Translations under genes and position numbers: made by a program
Notes under the pieces: generated by a model
The model's input: only the letters and a program-made list of their open reading frames with translations
The model's database searches: none
Told to the model about the DNA's origin: nothing
NCBI RefSeq assembly: GCF_030463535.1
Contig: NC_132896.1
Location: forward strand, 24,427,709 to 24,491,708
Reading direction: 5' to 3'
DNA length: 64,000 nucleotides
Origin: Salminus brasiliensis
Lineage: Eukaryota; Chordata; Actinopteri; Characiformes; Bryconidae
Shown here: positions 26,201-48,952 of the stretch, one piece after another
Position numbering within the stretch: the stretch's first letter is position 1
How the letters are laid out: the number at the start of each line of letters is the position of its first letter

Positions 26201-29025
26201 AAACTCTTTAATATCATGGTGAAAACAGATCTTTACAAAGTAATGTCAATTAAATAAAAGATATAATGTTAATTACGTGATTGCACAAATAGTCCCCCCC
26301 CCCCCTTTAAAGTGATTTACCTAATTCAGCAGAGGTCCAGACAGTTGGTAATCTCACAGTTAATGAAATGCGGATTACGCGAGTGCAGTGAATATGTTCG
26401 AAGTGATGATAGTATAGAGACACATGTTTGGAAGGTCAAAAGAACACTCTACGCAAAAAAAGGCAATTGAAAAGTCAAGGGATGGTTCACAATATAAAAT
26501 AATAATAAAAAGTCACAATTCAATTAAGTTCAGTTAAATCCAACATTAAAAAATGGAAGGAATGTGGCACATGAGCAGTCTCTCCTCACAAACTTAGTGA
26601 CTGTGCAAGAAGGAGACTAGGGAGGTAGGCCACCAAGACAACTCTGACTACTCTGAATGAATTAAAAGCTTCAGCAGTTCAGAAAGGAAAGACTCTGCAT
26701 ATGACAACTGTTGCTTGGGTTTTTCATCAGTCAAAGCTTCGTGGTAGAGTGGCAAAATTAATACGAATTAAATCTTGACTAAGGCTCCTAAGCTTTTTCA
26801 GTCCGCAAGAGAAGATTTATTTTCCAGCAAGACAATGACTTGAAACATACAGCGAAAGCTGCACAGAAATAGTTTTAAGACAACAATGTTATGCAGTGGC
26901 TGAGGAAAAGCTCAGACCACAATCCAATAGAGAATTTGTTGCTGGACTGTGCAACATGACAAATCTTAAGCAGTTTTGCAAAGAAAAATTGTGTAAAATT
27001 GCAGTGCCTAGACGTGTAAGCCTGATTAAGACCTATCCACACAGACTGTGAATGAATGCAAGGGTGCATCTACTAAATACTGACTTGAAGGGAGTGAATA
27101 TTTATGCAATCATTTATTTTTACATTAGATATTTTTATTTAATTGACATAACATAAATCTAACATATCATAACATAACATAAATCATAACATAATAAATC
27201 TGTTTTCACTTTAACTTTTTTAAGTTTTTTTTTTGTTGTTTTTTTTGTTTTTTGGTAAATTCAGTTTTCTTTTTCTTTTTTAAAAAGTACAAATTATATT
27301 GACCTTGATTCCATTTACAAAAATAATAAAAGAGGAAAACATCCACGGGGTGAACACATTTTATAGCCACTGTACATTTACATTCACGGCATTTGGCTAA
27401 CACTCTAATTTAGGTAGCATTAGGTAGGTGAATGTAGCGTTAGAAGTCTTGCCCATGGTCTCCTATTGGTGTAGTGTGGTTTGCTTGGCTGGGGAATTAA
27501 AAAGTAGCCTGTCCCATAGAAGGCAGTGTTGCTGCCCACAACCTTTAACCCAATTCCATAGTTATCCCACATTTATTGGTTTGTGCATTATTCATTTATT
27601 AATTTTATCATTTTTGGGTCTCTGAGAATGTAAGTGCAATGAATACAATGCTTTTTAAAATGAATATTAATGTTACCTGGGGTTATTTCTACAGCTTATT
27701 GTGGAAAGCTGTATTGTTATGGAGTGTGCAGTCCATACAATTAACTAGTATGGAGGATTTTCTTTAAGAAACGTTCATTTTGGATTATCTTATACTTATT
27801 CTAATGATTAAGTTTGGATGTACAATAAGGTTATTTATTAATAAAAGTTATTTTTTTTATTTTAGCTGTCAACCATAGCACAGCTTAACTACATTAAATA
27901 ACCATTGTTAATACTTTTTTGCTGAAGTGTGGAAGCCATCCACATCACCAGACTCTGGGTTTCTTTCCCAGTGATGTTCTGCTAGACCTGTATTACAGAT
28001 GTTTGCAGTTCCTGCTTAAGTTAAGGATGTTTAGTCTTCACTTTTAAGTAGACAAATTGCATACATGTTTTTGCTTCACAAGATCTTTTTTGCTTTCATG
28101 CTATGTATACTGTATTGATGTTTTGCTTTGTAGTTTATCATACCGGTCTATGTAAACAGTTTCTGACTGGGCATTTAACCAGTGGAATCCTCAGAAACAT
28201 GTGATTTCGATCATTTTGTAGCCTATTGTGAAGAGTAGTGCAAAAGGTGCTAGGTGTTTTTTGATACCAGTGTTCATGTTTTGAGCAGTAGGATGTTTTT
28301 TATAGCAAATGTTATAGCAGAGTTATTGATACTCTGTAAGGTCACCACAAAATATTTAAGCAGTTGTTTGTATAATTAGTTTGATTACATTGACTTCATT
28401 ACACATCAGTCGCATCAGTTGAACATATTCACACAGCCTTCCTCAATATTTTTTGTGGATTAGGCCACATATGAGGAAATAATAAGAGCACTGAGCTTTT
28501 AAAAATACAAAGTACAAACTTTTGCCTTTATTATTATTAACTTTGATAATGAGCAGATGCTCCCTTAAACATAGTGAATTATTCTGAAATAAAATCACCT
28601 TTTTGATAAAGAACATTCTGTGCATATTATCTGTAAATACATCTGTTGACAAAGTGTCAACATGCACTCAAGAGTCTTGGTGTTAGTATGGATTAAACAA
28701 GGCTCAGATTTGAAGAAATCTCTTTTAACCTCTACTACAAAAAAAAAAAAAAAAACTCACCTAGCTTAGCCAAAGATGCCAACATGATCCAGAGCACGAT
28801 TTCAAAGGGAGCTTGCACATGGTGGTAGTCCACACTGAAGACTCGAAGAGCTATGGAGCCAGTGTGATGGCTCTCCGCTTCGTCTACATCAATGCTATCC
28901 TTGCTGTGGTTCCCCAGCTGAGGTGAAAGATTTTGGGTGGATGTTAGGGCAGTTGAGGGATCTGCTAGTAGTAGTAGGAGGAGGAGAAGGTGGAGGTAGG
29001 TCTGGGGGATCCAGAGTTTCAGCAT
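16458..29025 (-). CDS. slc9a2: Sodium/hydrogen exchanger 2 (NHE2, SLC9A2)
   Basis: Ten coding exons join in phase: 29025-28761, 25849-25386, 23797-23547, 21604-21387, 21212-21016, 19606-19517, 18010-17940, 17335-17183, 17047-16951 and 16604-16458 (TGA). They give 650 residues. A Leu-rich signal sequence precedes the exchanger core. [16 protein letters not shown] (133-148) is the inhibitor-binding TM4 region, DPVAV is at 210-214, the transport motif ND at 238-239 ([11 protein letters not shown]) and [10 protein letters not shown] at 426-435. The cytoplasmic tail has PKSSIV and YSRHTL, both NHE2-like. The family exchanges luminal or extracellular Na+ for cytosolic H+ at epithelial apical membranes. 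Segments such as LLIMVGLL and DQFIIAYGG favour NHE2 over NHE3 and NHE4. The tail stops about 160 residues earlier than human NHE2 (812 residues); exon 10 or later splicing may be incomplete. An upstream in-frame ATG at 29070 is an alternative start; 29025 gives the cleaner signal peptide. Confidence 0.93.
18110..18345 (-). mobile_element. Degenerate tRNA-derived SINE
   Basis: Read on the minus strand, the right end (GAGTGGCCTAAATGATAG, then GCCTTGTGACCGGAAAATG and GATCAATCCCC) resembles the A-box to B-box head of a widespread fish SINE whose intact B box is GGTTCGATCCC. The body has the usual AAGGGCACTT and GGGCAGTT segments and ends in a short CACACA tract. It lies in slc9a2 intron 6 next to exon 7. 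Confidence 0.7.
18346..19516. other. Rest of slc9a2 intron 6, nothing recognised
   Basis: AT-rich intron sequence between the SINE and exon 6. No coding exon, RNA gene or clear repeat family was seen. Confidence 0.6.
20130..20780 (-). mobile_element. Antisense, truncated Tc1-like transposon
   Basis: Plus-strand text such as TTTTCCTTGGCTGACCTAC, TTGCTCTGATTGATTG, CTTACTTTTCTCCCATAGAC and ATTGATTAAACGATAAATC is the complement of a common fish Tc1 transposase and its 5' end (start codon near 20660). The open frame at 20275-20505 is an antisense shadow. The element sits in slc9a2 intron 5 and has no intact transposase. Confidence 0.82.
21797..22330 (+). mobile_element. Degenerate Tc1-derived interspersed repeat (with a relative at 43.9-44.4 kb)
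   Basis: CTGACCTCACTAACGCTC, GCTCCAACATCTAGTAG and flanking text correspond to the 3' part of a common fish Tc1 transposase. The preceding part (AACTTAGGGATCTTTAGG, GACTCTCTGGAGC) belongs to the same internally deleted family, also seen at about 43900-44390. It lies in slc9a2 intron 3 and has no functional frame. Confidence 0.65.
22331..23145. other. slc9a2 intron 3 remainder, nothing recognised
   Basis: No exon, RNA gene or repeat family was recognised between the Tc1-derived repeat and the TA microsatellite. Confidence 0.55.
23146..23199. repeat. (TA)n microsatellite
   Basis: About 27 uninterrupted TA dinucleotides in slc9a2 intron 3, followed by AATTATAATTTATGG. Confidence 0.95.
23875..23911. 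repeat. Poly-T run abutting a poly-G run
   Basis: A long T homopolymer is followed directly by about ten G residues, in slc9a2 intron 2. It is simple sequence and error-prone for assembly. Confidence 0.9.
24290..24720 (+). mobile_element. Internally deleted Tc1-like transposase remnant
   Basis: Segments CTTGAAAGGATTGTCA, GTGCATCAAGAGATACCA, CTTACCTGGGCTAAGGAG, AAATGGTTTGCTGACCATG and ACTATCAAAGCAACCTGG run in the order of a Tc1 transposase. They match the fuller copy at 62636-63580. Frameshifts, stops and a large internal deletion make it nonfunctional. It lies in slc9a2 intron 2. Confidence 0.85.
24835..25104 (-). mobile_element. tRNA-derived SINE with recognisable Pol III A and B boxes
   Basis: On the minus strand the head GGCAGTGGTGGCTCAGCCG is followed by TTAGAGCGCCGGGATATCG (A box, complement of 25079-25096). 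GGGTTCGATTCCC then forms a B box matching the consensus (complement of 25041-25053). The body has CACTGTTGGGCCCTTTACC, CACACA runs and TTAAATGCGGAGGACACATT, and it ends near CTTTACATGTAAAG. It is inserted in slc9a2 intron 2. Long open frames across it are artefacts. Confidence 0.9.
26120..27373 (+). mobile_element. Degenerate Tc1-like transposon (second family)
   Basis: From about 26590 the order CAAGAAGGAGACTAGGGAGG, TCAGTCAAAGCTTCG, CCAGCAAGACAATGACTTG, CCAATAGAGAATTTG, AGACCTATCCACACAGACTG, CATCTACTAAATACTGACTT follows a common fish Tc1 transposase. The right end GGTGAACACATTTTATAGCC followed by ACTGTA matches its terminal repeat near 27373. The catalytic D (CAAGACAATGAC) and E (ATAGAGAAT) regions are visible but separated by indels. 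The left boundary is uncertain. It lies in slc9a2 intron 1. Confidence 0.82.
27374..28740. other. slc9a2 intron 1 remainder, nothing recognised
   Basis: AT-rich sequence ending in a 17-nt T tract (on the coding strand) that begins at intron position +6 of the exon 1 donor. No exon or repeat family was identified. Confidence 0.55.
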
Positions 29026-30320
29026 GCTGCTGCCTGGCCAGGGGAGCAAGGGGAGAGCGGGATGGGGCATGCGTGTGTGTATCTCTGTCCTTCCACACCC
29101 ACACCCCACTGGCTGGCTCCCCAGCTAACGGATGCACTCAGGCACTAATGTGCACAGGAATCCCTGAGCTAGCAGTGGAATCCAATCAGCTGTAAGGGAC
29201 TTTTAAGGGGGAGCCACATCAGTAAGACCAGGGTATGACGAATCAGTATGAGCTGCATGTAATAAGACTTTGTTTAGAATTACACTGGTCTGCGAGCAAA
29301 TGTGTTCATTGACGGACAACAATTAAAAAGTATGCAGATTTTTTAATTTGCTATAGTTGGTTTATTATAAGTACAGTACCATAATGTAGCAGCAGGTGGC
29401 AGATATACAGCCTTTTGCAAATATGCATTTTAGTATCTAACGCTATGTCATTTAGAACAATTTGACATTTTACAGGATTTCCTTTCTTTTTTCCTATGGG
29501 TTAAATTATTTATTTAATTAATAATTGTGCATAACCCACTGGAGGCTACTGTTATTACAAGCACAAAAAGATAACACTTTACATCAAGCTGCCTAATTGA
29601 ACTTTTTTCTAAACCAACTAAATTGGTTAACATTAGCAAATCACAAAGAGATTCATAGATTTGAGAACTGTGGGCCAATGCTAATACACAGTATGTATAA
29701 TGTGTAATTTCTTATGATGCTGATAAATATATGAAATTGTCAGTGTTACTATTAAACATCCATATAACATCCATATATTCATTTGTGGAGGGTTACAAAT
29801 TCAGTAAAATTACTAAAATGTAGAGCTTGTAGTGCAGCAGCCCAGCATCATTTGTAATATTCTGATCTTCCAAAGTCAAAGAAATACATCATCAAATATG
29901 ATTGAAATATCGGTCAAATCAAAAGAATATTTTTAAGCAGCGGTCCGTGCATACTGATTTGATTCCCATATCATTGTACATCCCTACAAGTTTTAAAGCA
30001 CTTAAAATGATAGTAAATCATGCTGAAACCGTCCTTTTAGCATCACTTATGAATGCCTTGAATTAACCACATTAGTCAACCGCATTCATTCAAATTGATT
30101 ATTGTGGACACACAATTAAGTACAAATCAATGTATTTGGAGAGTGACATACTGTTTGTGGTTTTGCTTCTGTTCACCAACAAATTGTACTTAAAATCAAA
30201 CAATCAACAATCAAAACAAAAGTTGTAAAAACGCTAAAGAAATACATTCAATTTGATTTGATAAATAAATGATTTCATAAATGTAAGTATTTTAATACTT
30301 CGGTGCAAATAATTTACAAT
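29026..30320. other. slc9a2 upstream region and putative promoter
   Basis: On the minus strand the sequence immediately 5' of the start codon is GC-richer. About 130-190 nt upstream are CTTAAAAGTCCC (TATA-like, near 29196-29207) and CTGATTGGATTCC (CCAAT-like, near 29178-29190). These are plausible core elements, but no transcription start can be placed. Beyond 29250 the sequence is AT-rich with nothing recognised. Confidence 0.4.
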
Positions 30321-30329
30321 CAATGACTG

Positions 30330-30932
30330 CCTGAAGAACCCGAGAATATTACCAAATGCTGAGTTTCCCCTGAGGAGATTCTTTGCCAGTCCTGTACTAC
30401 AGTCTTGCTTTCTGTTTTGTTGTCACTATGTGAAAAGCCGCTTGATAAGGTTGAAGTCAGGTGACTTTTTTGTTGCATTTGACTAAATCTGAGCAAGAAA
30501 GTGTAGCTCTGTACACTTCAGAATGTATCCTGCTTCTTGTAGCTGTAAACACCAGTGATCCAGTTCCATTGCCATGCCATGCCAACAGTGCATCCACCAT
30601 GTTTTACAGATGATGTGGTATGTTTTTAGATCATAAATCCTTTCTTTCCTTCTCCATACTTAAGCTAATCTTAGTTTTATCTGTCCAATAAATCCAATGA
30701 ATCTTGTTCCAGATCTGGAATTTACTGGTATTTAAGGCATCTCTTCACAATGATATGCCTATCTTTTCAGGCATGTTCTTAAATTGCCTGGATGTTTGTT
30801 TGTTTTTTAATAAATGCATTTGTCAAACCCCTTTTGATTGCTTTATTTCTGATTTTATGTGGTGGTGTACACATGCATATATTTATATATTTTTTAAATG
30901 TCACTGTCCAAATACTTTTGGATCTGACTGTA
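30330..30932 (-). mobile_element. Antisense Tc1-like transposon remnant (third family)
   Basis: Plus-strand CACCATGTTTTACAGATGAT, GTGGTATG and the terminal TGTCACTGTCCAAATACTTT followed by TGGATCTGACTGTA are the complement of a common fish Tc1 element whose end reads TACAGTCAGATCCAAAAG. The terminal repeat ends at about 30932; the other end is lost. No intact frame remains. It lies between slc9a2 and the TASL-like gene. Confidence 0.82.
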
Positions 30933-31244
30933 TTTTGATCCACAGATGTATGTATGTAGAATACATTTAAGCTATACACTTTGGGGTGTATTGCTTTATT
31001 AATTCTGTTCACTGTTCGGTAATGCTGATGCAGATGATTTGTTAATGTTAACTAATGCATGGCCAAATAATACTGCATTACCAAAAACATGATTAACAGG
31101 GAACCTGTTATATGGGAAATGGGAAACTAAAACTGACAGTTAAATAATTATGAAATATTAAAATAAATGAAAATTAATTGTTTAATTGTTTAATCTTTTT
31201 TTGTCTTTGAAAGTCACCAAAGTCAGTACCAGCTTCAACCCTTC

Positions 31245-32132
31245 TTACAGGCAGTCAGGGTGCACTGGTCTTTTGGGCTGTTCTGCGTTGGAAATGCGCA
31301 GTACTGGAGAGCTGAAGTTGGAGCTGGCTCGTTGGCTGAGGTGCCCCTGGCTGGTGGCGAGTGGAGGGACTTGGTTTGGTCTGGCCTCAGGGTCAAGGCT
31401 TGAATCCATGTATGCCTGCTCACTGAGCTGAGGCAGGCTGGGCTGGCGGAGAAGAGGGAAGAGGCTGCAACCAGGAGAAGATCCAGGGCATGCCAGTCTT
31501 TCCTGCAGGTACTGGCTGTACACTTCCTGGAGCTTTCTATCCAGGTAACCATTAATCATGGAGTTAGTCGGAGGCTCTCCATTTAGCATGATGCTGCTGT
31601 CCATCACCAGGTAGCCATTGTCAGGGATGTGGGCCTGCTCAGGAATGAACCGGAGCTGCTGGGGGGCAGATTCATCCATGTCTGATGTGTGCCACTCTTG
31701 CGGCTTCATTGAGAGAAGGTTCTTTTGGCTCTCGGAGATGCCTTTCAGTTGCATGTCAGGGCTGTCATTCAAGGCATTGCTGGTCGGCAGGCTTTGACTC
31801 AGATTTACATAAGTCTTACAGAAGTACAGGTCAGGGCTGGGGTGAGGATCCTGGGATCCTGACTGTTTCACCTCATAAGTCACGTCTGAAAGTGCTGGCT
31901 TGTCTGACGCTGGTGTTTCTGTCAGTGAATAGTACAAAACAACATTACTGAATGTAAATTTCACCCAAATTGTCTCTTTAGAGGTACTCCAGAGCCTACC
32001 TTGCACCTGAGAGTAAGAACCGGGGCCATGAACGCTGTCCGTAGAGGAAGTGAGCGATGCCCTAGTTACACCTGGTGAGAGACTATCCTCTTGTCTGTAT
32101 TTTAACAGATGTATGAAGCTCTCTCCCAGCAT
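31245..32132 (-). CDS. TASL/CXorf21-like protein (SLC15A4-binding TLR adaptor family)
   Basis: An open frame from the ATG at 32132 to a TAA at 31245 encodes 295 residues. Residues 190-213 (NSMINGYLDRKLQEVYSQYL onward) align by eye with the helix NAVLNEYLEQKVVELYKQYI of human TASL. Both are followed by an SSP turn. Near the C-terminus SPVLRIS (275-281) corresponds to SLHIS in human TASL, the pLxIS site through which the adaptor recruits IRF5. The N-terminus MLGESF echoes human MLSEGY, the SLC15A4-binding end. Human TASL (301 residues) acts on endolysosomes downstream of TLR7/8/9; the role here is inferred. An 81-nt in-frame segment (31999-31919) has GT-AG ends and may be an intron, giving 268 residues. 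The residue before LRIS is Val, not a polar residue. It may be a second fish TASL paralogue; mammalian TASL is X-linked. Divergence from the human protein is high, so the family call is firm only at the two motifs. Confidence 0.78.
   Translation of the reverse strand: MLGESFIHLLKYRQEDSLSPGVTRASLTSSTDSVHGPGSYSQVQGRLWSTSKETIWVKFTFSNVVLYYSLTETPASDKPALSDVTYEVKQSGSQDPHPSPDLYFCKTYVNLSQSLPTSNALNDSPDMQLKGISESQKNLLSMKPQEWHTSDMDESAPQQLRFIPEQAHIPDNGYLVMDSSIMLNGEPPTNSMINGYLDRKLQEVYSQYLQERLACPGSSPGCSLFPLLRQPSLPQLSEQAYMDSSLDPEARPNQVPPLATSQGHLSQRASSNFSSPVLRISNAEQPKRPVHPDCL
31919..31999 (-). other. Possible 81-nt in-frame intron (exitron) of the TASL-like gene
   Basis: The donor CAAG|GTAGGC and the acceptor TATTCACTGACAG flank 81 nt with no stop codon, encoding residues 45-71. 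Splicing leaves phase intact (G plus AA gives Glu). The encoded peptide (GRLW...VVLYYSL) is hydrophobic and intron-like, and unlike TASL. Confidence 0.55.
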
Positions 32133-34330
32133 CTCCAATCAAACCTTTAGATAACACAGAACCATTGTGCTACATTAGAAACTACATTAGCATCAACATT
32201 AGCAATAATGGGTTAAACATTTCAGTGAAGATTTTTGACGTTTATTGATGTACTGTGTAAACATTAAGTTTAAACATGTATTGGTCACTTTTCATTACAC
32301 TCCTCATTACATTAAATGCAATATTGTATTTTACATTGACATCATCTTGAAACCCTCAACTAGCAATACTTTGGAACTAAAACTCTGCAATGCACTGATT
32401 TCAGATTTCAATTCAGGTAAAATTGAATTGGCCTTTTAATTTGGCTTTGCAGTTTCTCAGTAAATTGAAACTAGAAATTGTAAATTGGTGTGTAAAGTCA
32501 AAAGGTAATCCATATTGTTTCTGCAGAGCTGCAGTAGAGCTGCCCATGCAGTTGAAACTAAATCCTGGGGTGGATTTTTACTTTCTGGTCCTGAATTTTC
32601 CATCTCTAGCTTGTTTCTTAGTCTACTTTCGAAAGAGATTATTCAATATGATATGCTGTTCAGGAGCCTTTCCACAAGACTCAACTGTCATTAGGATACA
32701 TTGCATAGCTAAAGATATTGTGGCATGTTAAAGCTTTTGTAATACTGAGAACAAGCAAGTTTGGATGACGACAGCTGTTATAATCAACCATTAGGGCATC
32801 AGAATTGCAGGTCACTTACCAGGGTTGTAGATTCTTATAAGAATGTAGATTTAAGCAGTGTAGGTTTATCCGCTATTACTGACTATACTATTTTCAGTGA
32901 CCTCTCTCTCAGAACCAAAGTAACTGAGGACATCCGTGGATTTTATCACATATCTATACACATCTGCTTTCTAAAATGGAACAGGAACCGAAGCTCAGTA
33001 GCACGAGTGCTGGAAGTCACGCTTTCAGAAAGTGAAACTGGTGTGGTCCAGCTTCTGAAATGAGCAGATCCCTTCTTTTTCAGGCACTGGCGCTTTGTCT
33101 CAGAGAATGAGGGGCTTTATATCTTGACCTTTTGCCACAATTGGAAAAAAACATAATGAATCTTACAGTAAATCGACCCAGAAAATTATGTTTGTCAACA
33201 GAAATGAATATACTGGTAACACATCCCAGCCAACATGCTCATTTGGGGCTAAGGTGGGCATGGGCTCTGAGTGGGTTTGTACGTCTTTTTATTTTGACCC
33301 AGTTGGGCTTGCTAAATGGGTTACATCGTTACAGCTTACCTTAACTTCACATAGCTCCCATCTAGGCCCCTACAGTGTACAACCCAGGGCCTATGTATAA
33401 CCCTTCCTGATCCCATCACTGACACTGGTGGGAAGCCATATGTGGAGCCAACGTAGAACCCATGGACAAACCTTTGCAGTTTGTAGAGTGCTCAGTAGGT
33501 CCTCTGCTGTTACTCTTGCTCTTACTCTTTTAGAATTGCCTGTTGTGCTCTTGGAGTGATATTAATAGGATGCACACTCCTTGGGAATTAGCAACAGTCC
33601 TATTTTTTCTAAGCAATTTTTCAGTACTTTTGTAGCGTTTTCCAACTTCCTCTTTAACATGTCTCCTCAAAGTTGTTTGCATTAAGGCACGATAGACACT
33701 AAGCAAATTTTCCTGAGAGGAATAGATTGGTCAGCACCAATTAGTGTTACTTACTTTTTTTAACTGTTGATGGTGTGTTTGTCTATAAATGTAACATAGA
33801 CAATGATCAGGCCACATTTTATTAGTAATTTAATGCAGTTTGGCTTGTGGATTAATTGTATTAGCAGACTTCCTATTTTTAATGGACTTCAACTCCTAAA
33901 AGCCTGTGTAATTAGCTCATGGGCATGACCAATAGTCTGTCAGCTATTGGTCATGAAGGTAAGTTTACGACTATCCACAAAACACCACAAAACAACTTCC
34001 TTACTGTATTGTAAAATGTGTTTGAATATAAACGTAATAGCAGTTTTCTTTATATTCAGATGTACTGTTTTACATTGTCAGCAGTTCTCTTACATTTGGG
34101 ATGTTTACATCGTTCCTTGTAGATGGGAAGTTGTATCTGACAGTTCTTCCCTAAAAGTTTAATTAATGTAATGTGAGACCGTCTCCTGACAAGAAATGGG
34201 AAGAAACAGTTTAATGAAACAATGTTTTATTTTCCTGCTCCCTTCGATAATATCATTCTTTTTTTTGGCATGACCTTTCCTGTTCATAAAATAGAAAAAA
34301 AAATGTACACTATCAAGACACTCGGAAGAA
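32133..34330. other. Intergenic upstream of the TASL-like gene
   Basis: No gene was recognised. Around 33225-33480 there is a low-complexity, Trp/Gly-codon-rich stretch (CATGCTCATTTGGGGC, GTGGGCATGGGC, GTGGGAAGCCATATGTGG) that resembles decayed tandem repeats found in fish genomes. Open frames across it are not supported as genes. Confidence 0.5.
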
Positions 34331-34334
34331 AGAG

Positions 34335-35317
34335 TTAAAGGTACACTAAGTAAAGTTATATTTGTGCTGTTGAATTTCATTTGAAGCCATGAGCGGCCTT
34401 TGGACACGCTAGAAGTTGTCTGCTGCATGGAAAGCATTTCATTGTGGTGTGGACCTTTCAGAGAAGCCACGCTACTTCTAACTAACACATAGGGACAGTA
34501 TCCCAGACCTAGATTAGGCTTAAGAGTTACACTGAAATACCTTTTCACTGGTGAAATACTATTGGTTTTGCAATTTAGTCAAAGACTAAGTTTAATCCAT
34601 GTCTGGGGAAACAGTTCAATAAGGTTTTGGGTCACCCCAAGCCACCAGAACAGCTCCAGGATGCCTTGGCATTGATTCTACAAATCCTTGCAGTAGACCG
34701 TACTGGATTGAGAAAACATAATTCTTCCATAGGACCTGCATTTGGTGTTTTGATAATGAAAGATCACAACCAATCCAACCTCGCCCATAGGTGTTCAACT
34801 AGGTTGAGATCTGGTGACTGTGAGGACCATAGCATTACCATTAACATCACTTTCACACAAACCATTCAGTGACTGGAGAGATCAAGCATTCAGGCCTGTT
34901 CTTTCCTCTTGCTGTACACCACACAAAGAATCACCTACTTGTTGAGAATGTGGTGATTATATAAATACTCACCTAACCAACTATCAAATGTATATTCATC
35001 TTAGTAATGAGGGCAACCCTCTTGTAAAAGTTGTGGGCAGACTGTGACCATGACCATGGAAGGATGGTAATTGCTCAACTGTATCATGAAGCACACCTGT
35101 CTGGAAACCTCTACACTCATTACATTTCTCCATCGTTTATTCAGGTTCTTCCTCGGTCACCTGTCTATAGTCTACTACACAACACAATTCATGTACAGAA
35201 TTGAAACCAGTGGCTCAGTTACATGTTTATAGTAACCTGGTATTTTATGCTGACTCATATTACAAGGTTCACTGCTGACCACAGAATTGTCAACATTTCT
35301 ACTTAGTGTACCTTTAA
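34335..35317. mobile_element. TTAA-flanked DNA transposon (piggyBac/Kolobok-like, nonautonomous)
   Basis: TTAA at 34335-34338 is followed by AGGTACACTAAGTA. The exact reverse complement TACTTAGTGTACCT ends at 35313 and is followed by TTAA at 35314-35317. That is a perfect 14-bp terminal inverted repeat with a TTAA target duplication, spanning about 975 bp. No transposase of its own is visible. A Tc1 fragment lies inside it. It sits just downstream of the sh3bgr stop codon. Confidence 0.88.
34615..34990. mobile_element. Tc1-like fragment nested in the TTAA element
   Basis: GTGTTCAACTAGGTTGAGAT followed by CTGGTGACTGTGAGGACCAT matches the antisense Tc1 segment GGTTGAGATCTGGTGACTG common in fish. 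Upstream text about TTGATTCTACAAATCC also fits. Both ends are decayed. Confidence 0.7.
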
Positions 35318-35914
35318 AAGTCACCACAATCTCAAAAGACAAAAGCATTCTCCTTCCATACAAAATGGCAGATTTAAGACTACAGCAATAGACTCTGACA
35401 CCAGAGCAACACATTTAAGAATACATAAGACATAACTATTACTTATATAGCCCTTTAACGTTATTTATCAGGGAATCTTTTCTGATGAAAATTCGGATGA
35501 ATTCTAAGTGCATTCTGTGTGTTGCAATGCAGGCACCGGTTATTTAAGTACTTGCAAATGGCACTTCATTAACATATACCACAATACGAGTGTATGCTCA
35601 ACAACAGATCTGTGTTTGGACTTCTCAAGGAAGATGGCACATACTGTAGGACATTCTGATAACTGGCATGAATGATTAATCCACTGTCGTAAGACAATAA
35701 TTTTTAAGACGCTTAGGAGCAGGGTGGACAAAAACAGGCCGTCTATTTGTGTTGGAGGGGGTAGCAATGCCTAAAGTGATAGTGGTGGAATGTTGATAGG
35801 AGTGAAAGGACAGAGCAGGTAGTTGCATTTGCGATCACTGTATGTGAGGAGGGGAAGCGCTGGAGTCTAGCTGCAGTCTTGGAGAATATAGAGGGTAATG
35901 GAAGATGTTGTGGA

Positions 35915-48625
<12,711 letters not shown>

Positions 48626-48907
48626 GATCTTCAAAGCCCTGCGAGACAGCGAACCGAGAGGAGGAAACCCTGGCGAGCTTTCGAGGCCGGTGGAAATGAC
48701 AGTGAGGTGGATGGAGGTGCACTTTCCCTCGTTCAAATCGCTGGCTGTCGTGGCCTCGCAGCGTGAGAAGTCTGCACGTCTGTACAGACCGCTTAGTCCT
48801 CCCAGTCTTCTCTAGATGGACTTCACAACTTCCCCGCCTCCTTTCTCTCCTACCCCTCCCCTGCTCGATAATAGTACACTGCTAATATGCAAAACGTTAT
48901 CTGTCTG

Positions 48908-48952
<45 letters not shown>

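Noticed and set aside
33132-33400. Two 70-codon frames with Trp/Gly-rich peptide
   Set aside because: Frames overlap in a decayed repeat-like stretch without a family match or splice logic.
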